Source: Balneolaceae bacterium (lineage in GTDB: Bacteria; Bacteroidota; Rhodothermia; Balneolales; Balneolaceae). From it: a DNA stretch of 64,000 nucleotides. The translations under genes were made by a program, and so were the position numbers. Positions within the stretch are counted from its first letter, which is position 1; the number at the start of each line of letters is the position of its first letter. The DNA is taken from positions 1,426,001-1,490,000 of the forward strand of contig CP051242.1 in assembly GCA_017795005.1 (NCBI GenBank), written 5' to 3'. Below the pieces are notes generated by a model. It had not been told where the DNA came from. It did not search any database and worked only from the letters and a program-made list of their open reading frames with translations. Shown in pieces: positions 63,098 to 64,000 of this stretch.

Positions 63098-63340
63098 ATG
63101 ACCACAATAGCTCAACTTACATTCATCCCTCTGGCAACTCATAATCCCACAGAAAAAGTACAGGAGTTAATTGAACACCTCGCACAATATGATGTTAAAA
63201 TTGAAATCGGCTATTTGTCTACCACTGTTATTGGCGAAGCAGATACTGTATTTAAGTTGATCCGAGAGGTATATGATACCATGGCGTTAGAGCAGGAGAG
63301 GTTCAGATTTCATGTAGAACTATTGAGCCCCGAAAGATAA
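63098..63340 (+). CDS. Thiamine-binding-type protein (MTH1187/YqgV family)
   Basis: The 80-residue protein matches the small ferredoxin-like MTH1187/YqgV/YkoF-type family: AQLTFIPLATHNPTEKVQEL, KIEIGYLSTTVIGEADTVFKLI and HVELLSP. Members bind thiamine or related ligands; physiological role is uncertain. It is a single gene; no TPP riboswitch is visible in the 143 bases upstream. Confidence 0.75.
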   Translation: MTTIAQLTFIPLATHNPTEKVQELIEHLAQYDVKIEIGYLSTTVIGEADTVFKLIREVYDTMALEQERFRFHVELLSPER

Positions 63341-63471
63341 CTTCAGGGAAGATTTTTCATTTCTAAAAACAATTTAATGTAATAGTTACGTCCAGTATCA
63401 CTCTTCCTAGAAACTTGCTAAACAGGCTTCTAATAGGGACTAAATTGTGATTTTATTGAGTGAGGTAACTC

Positions 63472-64000
63472 ATGAAGGTTAGGCTGGATGGCTGGATTAT
63501 TTTACTTAGTGTAGTTCTAAACGTTGGTGCGTTTTTAAAGGTATCAGGTCAAAGTCAACAGTATCCACCTTCATTTATAAGTGATAATTTTATTTACCAG
63601 AACTGGACCGCCAAAGACGGACTTCCTGTTAATTCAGTTTCTTCTGTTACACAGACTTCTGATGGCTACATTTGGCTTGGGACTGAAGATGGGTTAGTAC
63701 GTTTTGACGGTCTGAATTTTAAAACATTCAGAACCAATGAATTTCCCGGGTTAAGATATAATAGAATCAGAGGTGTAAGCTCTTTTGACGACAAACTCCT
63801 GATTCTTAACTCTAATATGGAGTTTATTACTTACGATGGAATTAAGTTTGATTTAATTCCAGATCAGGATTCATTATCCGGTAACGTTTATACAGGTTTA
63901 ATTAAAAACGATTCTGAGAGAATCCTTATGCCGACTACTTCCGGTCAAGTTTATACTATTTCAAATGACGAAATAGAATTATTACAAATAGAAGATATTC
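63472..64000 (+). CDS. Two-component-regulator-propeller sensor protein (5' part only)
   Basis: A frame open from ATG 63472 to the window end (about 176 residues) begins with a signal peptide (MKVRLDGWIILLSVVLNVGA, then KVSGQ). It continues with NWTAKDGLPVNSVSSVTQTS and DGYIWLGTEDGLVRFDG, the hallmark repeat of 'reg_prop' beta-propeller sensors, followed by more blades. Such proteins usually continue into a Y_Y_Y domain and a histidine kinase or a diguanylate cyclase; the output here lies outside the window. The 131 bases between the thiamine-binding-type gene and this start show nothing notable. Confidence 0.85.
   Translation, partial: MKVRLDGWIILLSVVLNVGAFLKVSGQSQQYPPSFISDNFIYQNWTAKDGLPVNSVSSVTQTSDGYIWLGTEDGLVRFDGLNFKTFRTNEFPGLRYNRIRGVSSFDDKLLILNSNMEFITYDGIKFDLIPDQDSLSGNVYTGLIKNDSERILMPTTSGQVYTISNDEIELLQIEDI

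Overview
The window looks like a chromosomal segment of a marine or halophilic Balneolota/Rhodothermota-type bacterium (Gracilimonas/Balneola-like), or a close Bacteroidota relative. This is inferred from several features: a C-terminal YPNPFNPTT sorting domain of the type IX secretion kind, many large hybrid histidine kinases with 7TMR-DISM or propeller sensors, a GMC oxidoreductase paired with a 'gluconate dehydrogenase subunit 3' protein, moderately AT-rich DNA, weak ribosome binding sites and dispersed GC-rich palindromic intergenic repeats. No rRNA, tRNA, CRISPR array, transposase or prophage was seen.

Layout. 1-540: repeat cluster and the C-terminal remnant of a metallo-beta-lactamase-fold hydrolase. 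542-6587 (+): FAD dehydrogenase, then a run of outer-membrane-type protein, S41-like lipoprotein without its serine, GNAT acetyltransferase, DUF3524 (tRNA-queuosine mannosyltransferase-like) glycosyltransferase and EEP phosphatase/nuclease. 6656-8750 (-): compact five-gene operon (DUF1801, YwbE, SRPBCC, methyltransferase, VF530). 8860-14407 (+): CHASE hybrid kinase, Nramp-fold transporter and the 5-oxoprolinase genes pxpABC. 14395-20136 (-): a 1913-residue LamG/helical protein, bracketed by two copies of the pxpC 3' end. 20353-34346: secreted concanavalin-fold protein, HTH/membrane sensor, G8/beta-helix type IX cargo, a sugar-oxidation operon (subunit 3, GMC oxidoreductase, TIM-barrel isomerase), fructokinase, sugar porter, dienelactone hydrolase, OsmC and MetZ. 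34343-45811 (-): M28 peptidase, two tandem 7TMR-DISM hybrid kinases, desaturase, Gfo/Idh/MocA plus TerC, S1/P1 nuclease plus SMP-30-like lipoprotein. 45910-49527: sulfotransferase, VOC protein, DUF559 nuclease in a field of palindromic and 169-bp tandem repeats, UlaG-like hydrolase, frameshifted YtxJ. 49599-52921 (-): xerD and a 7TM-HD (PgpH-like) phosphodiesterase. 53686-60182 (-): histidine biosynthesis genes hisG-D-C-B-H-A behind a His-rich leader peptide, interrupted by an antisense DoxX gene and by repeats. 60203-64000: hybrid kinase, small membrane protein, thiamine-binding-type protein and the start of a propeller-sensor kinase.

How parts work together. pxpABC should open 5-oxoproline to glutamate, with the adjacent non-canonical Nramp-fold protein a candidate permease and the translationally adjacent kinase a candidate regulator. 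The GMC/subunit 3/isomerase group, fructokinase, sugar porter, G8 protein and concanavalin-fold protein form a carbohydrate-use neighbourhood, with a perfect AT-rich palindrome between the two divergent sugar units as a candidate operator. Most striking: (i) the single-gene LamG 'cargo' inserted at the 3' end of pxpC, with near-identical 50-bp repeats at both junctions and no integrase; (ii) a DUF559 nuclease next to a 38-bp-arm perfect hairpin and related repeats found elsewhere in the window; (iii) a his leader peptide with 10 His in 24 codons; (iv) a HisB whose N-terminal HAD phosphatase domain appears vestigial. All names are from reading sequence motifs; no database search was run.
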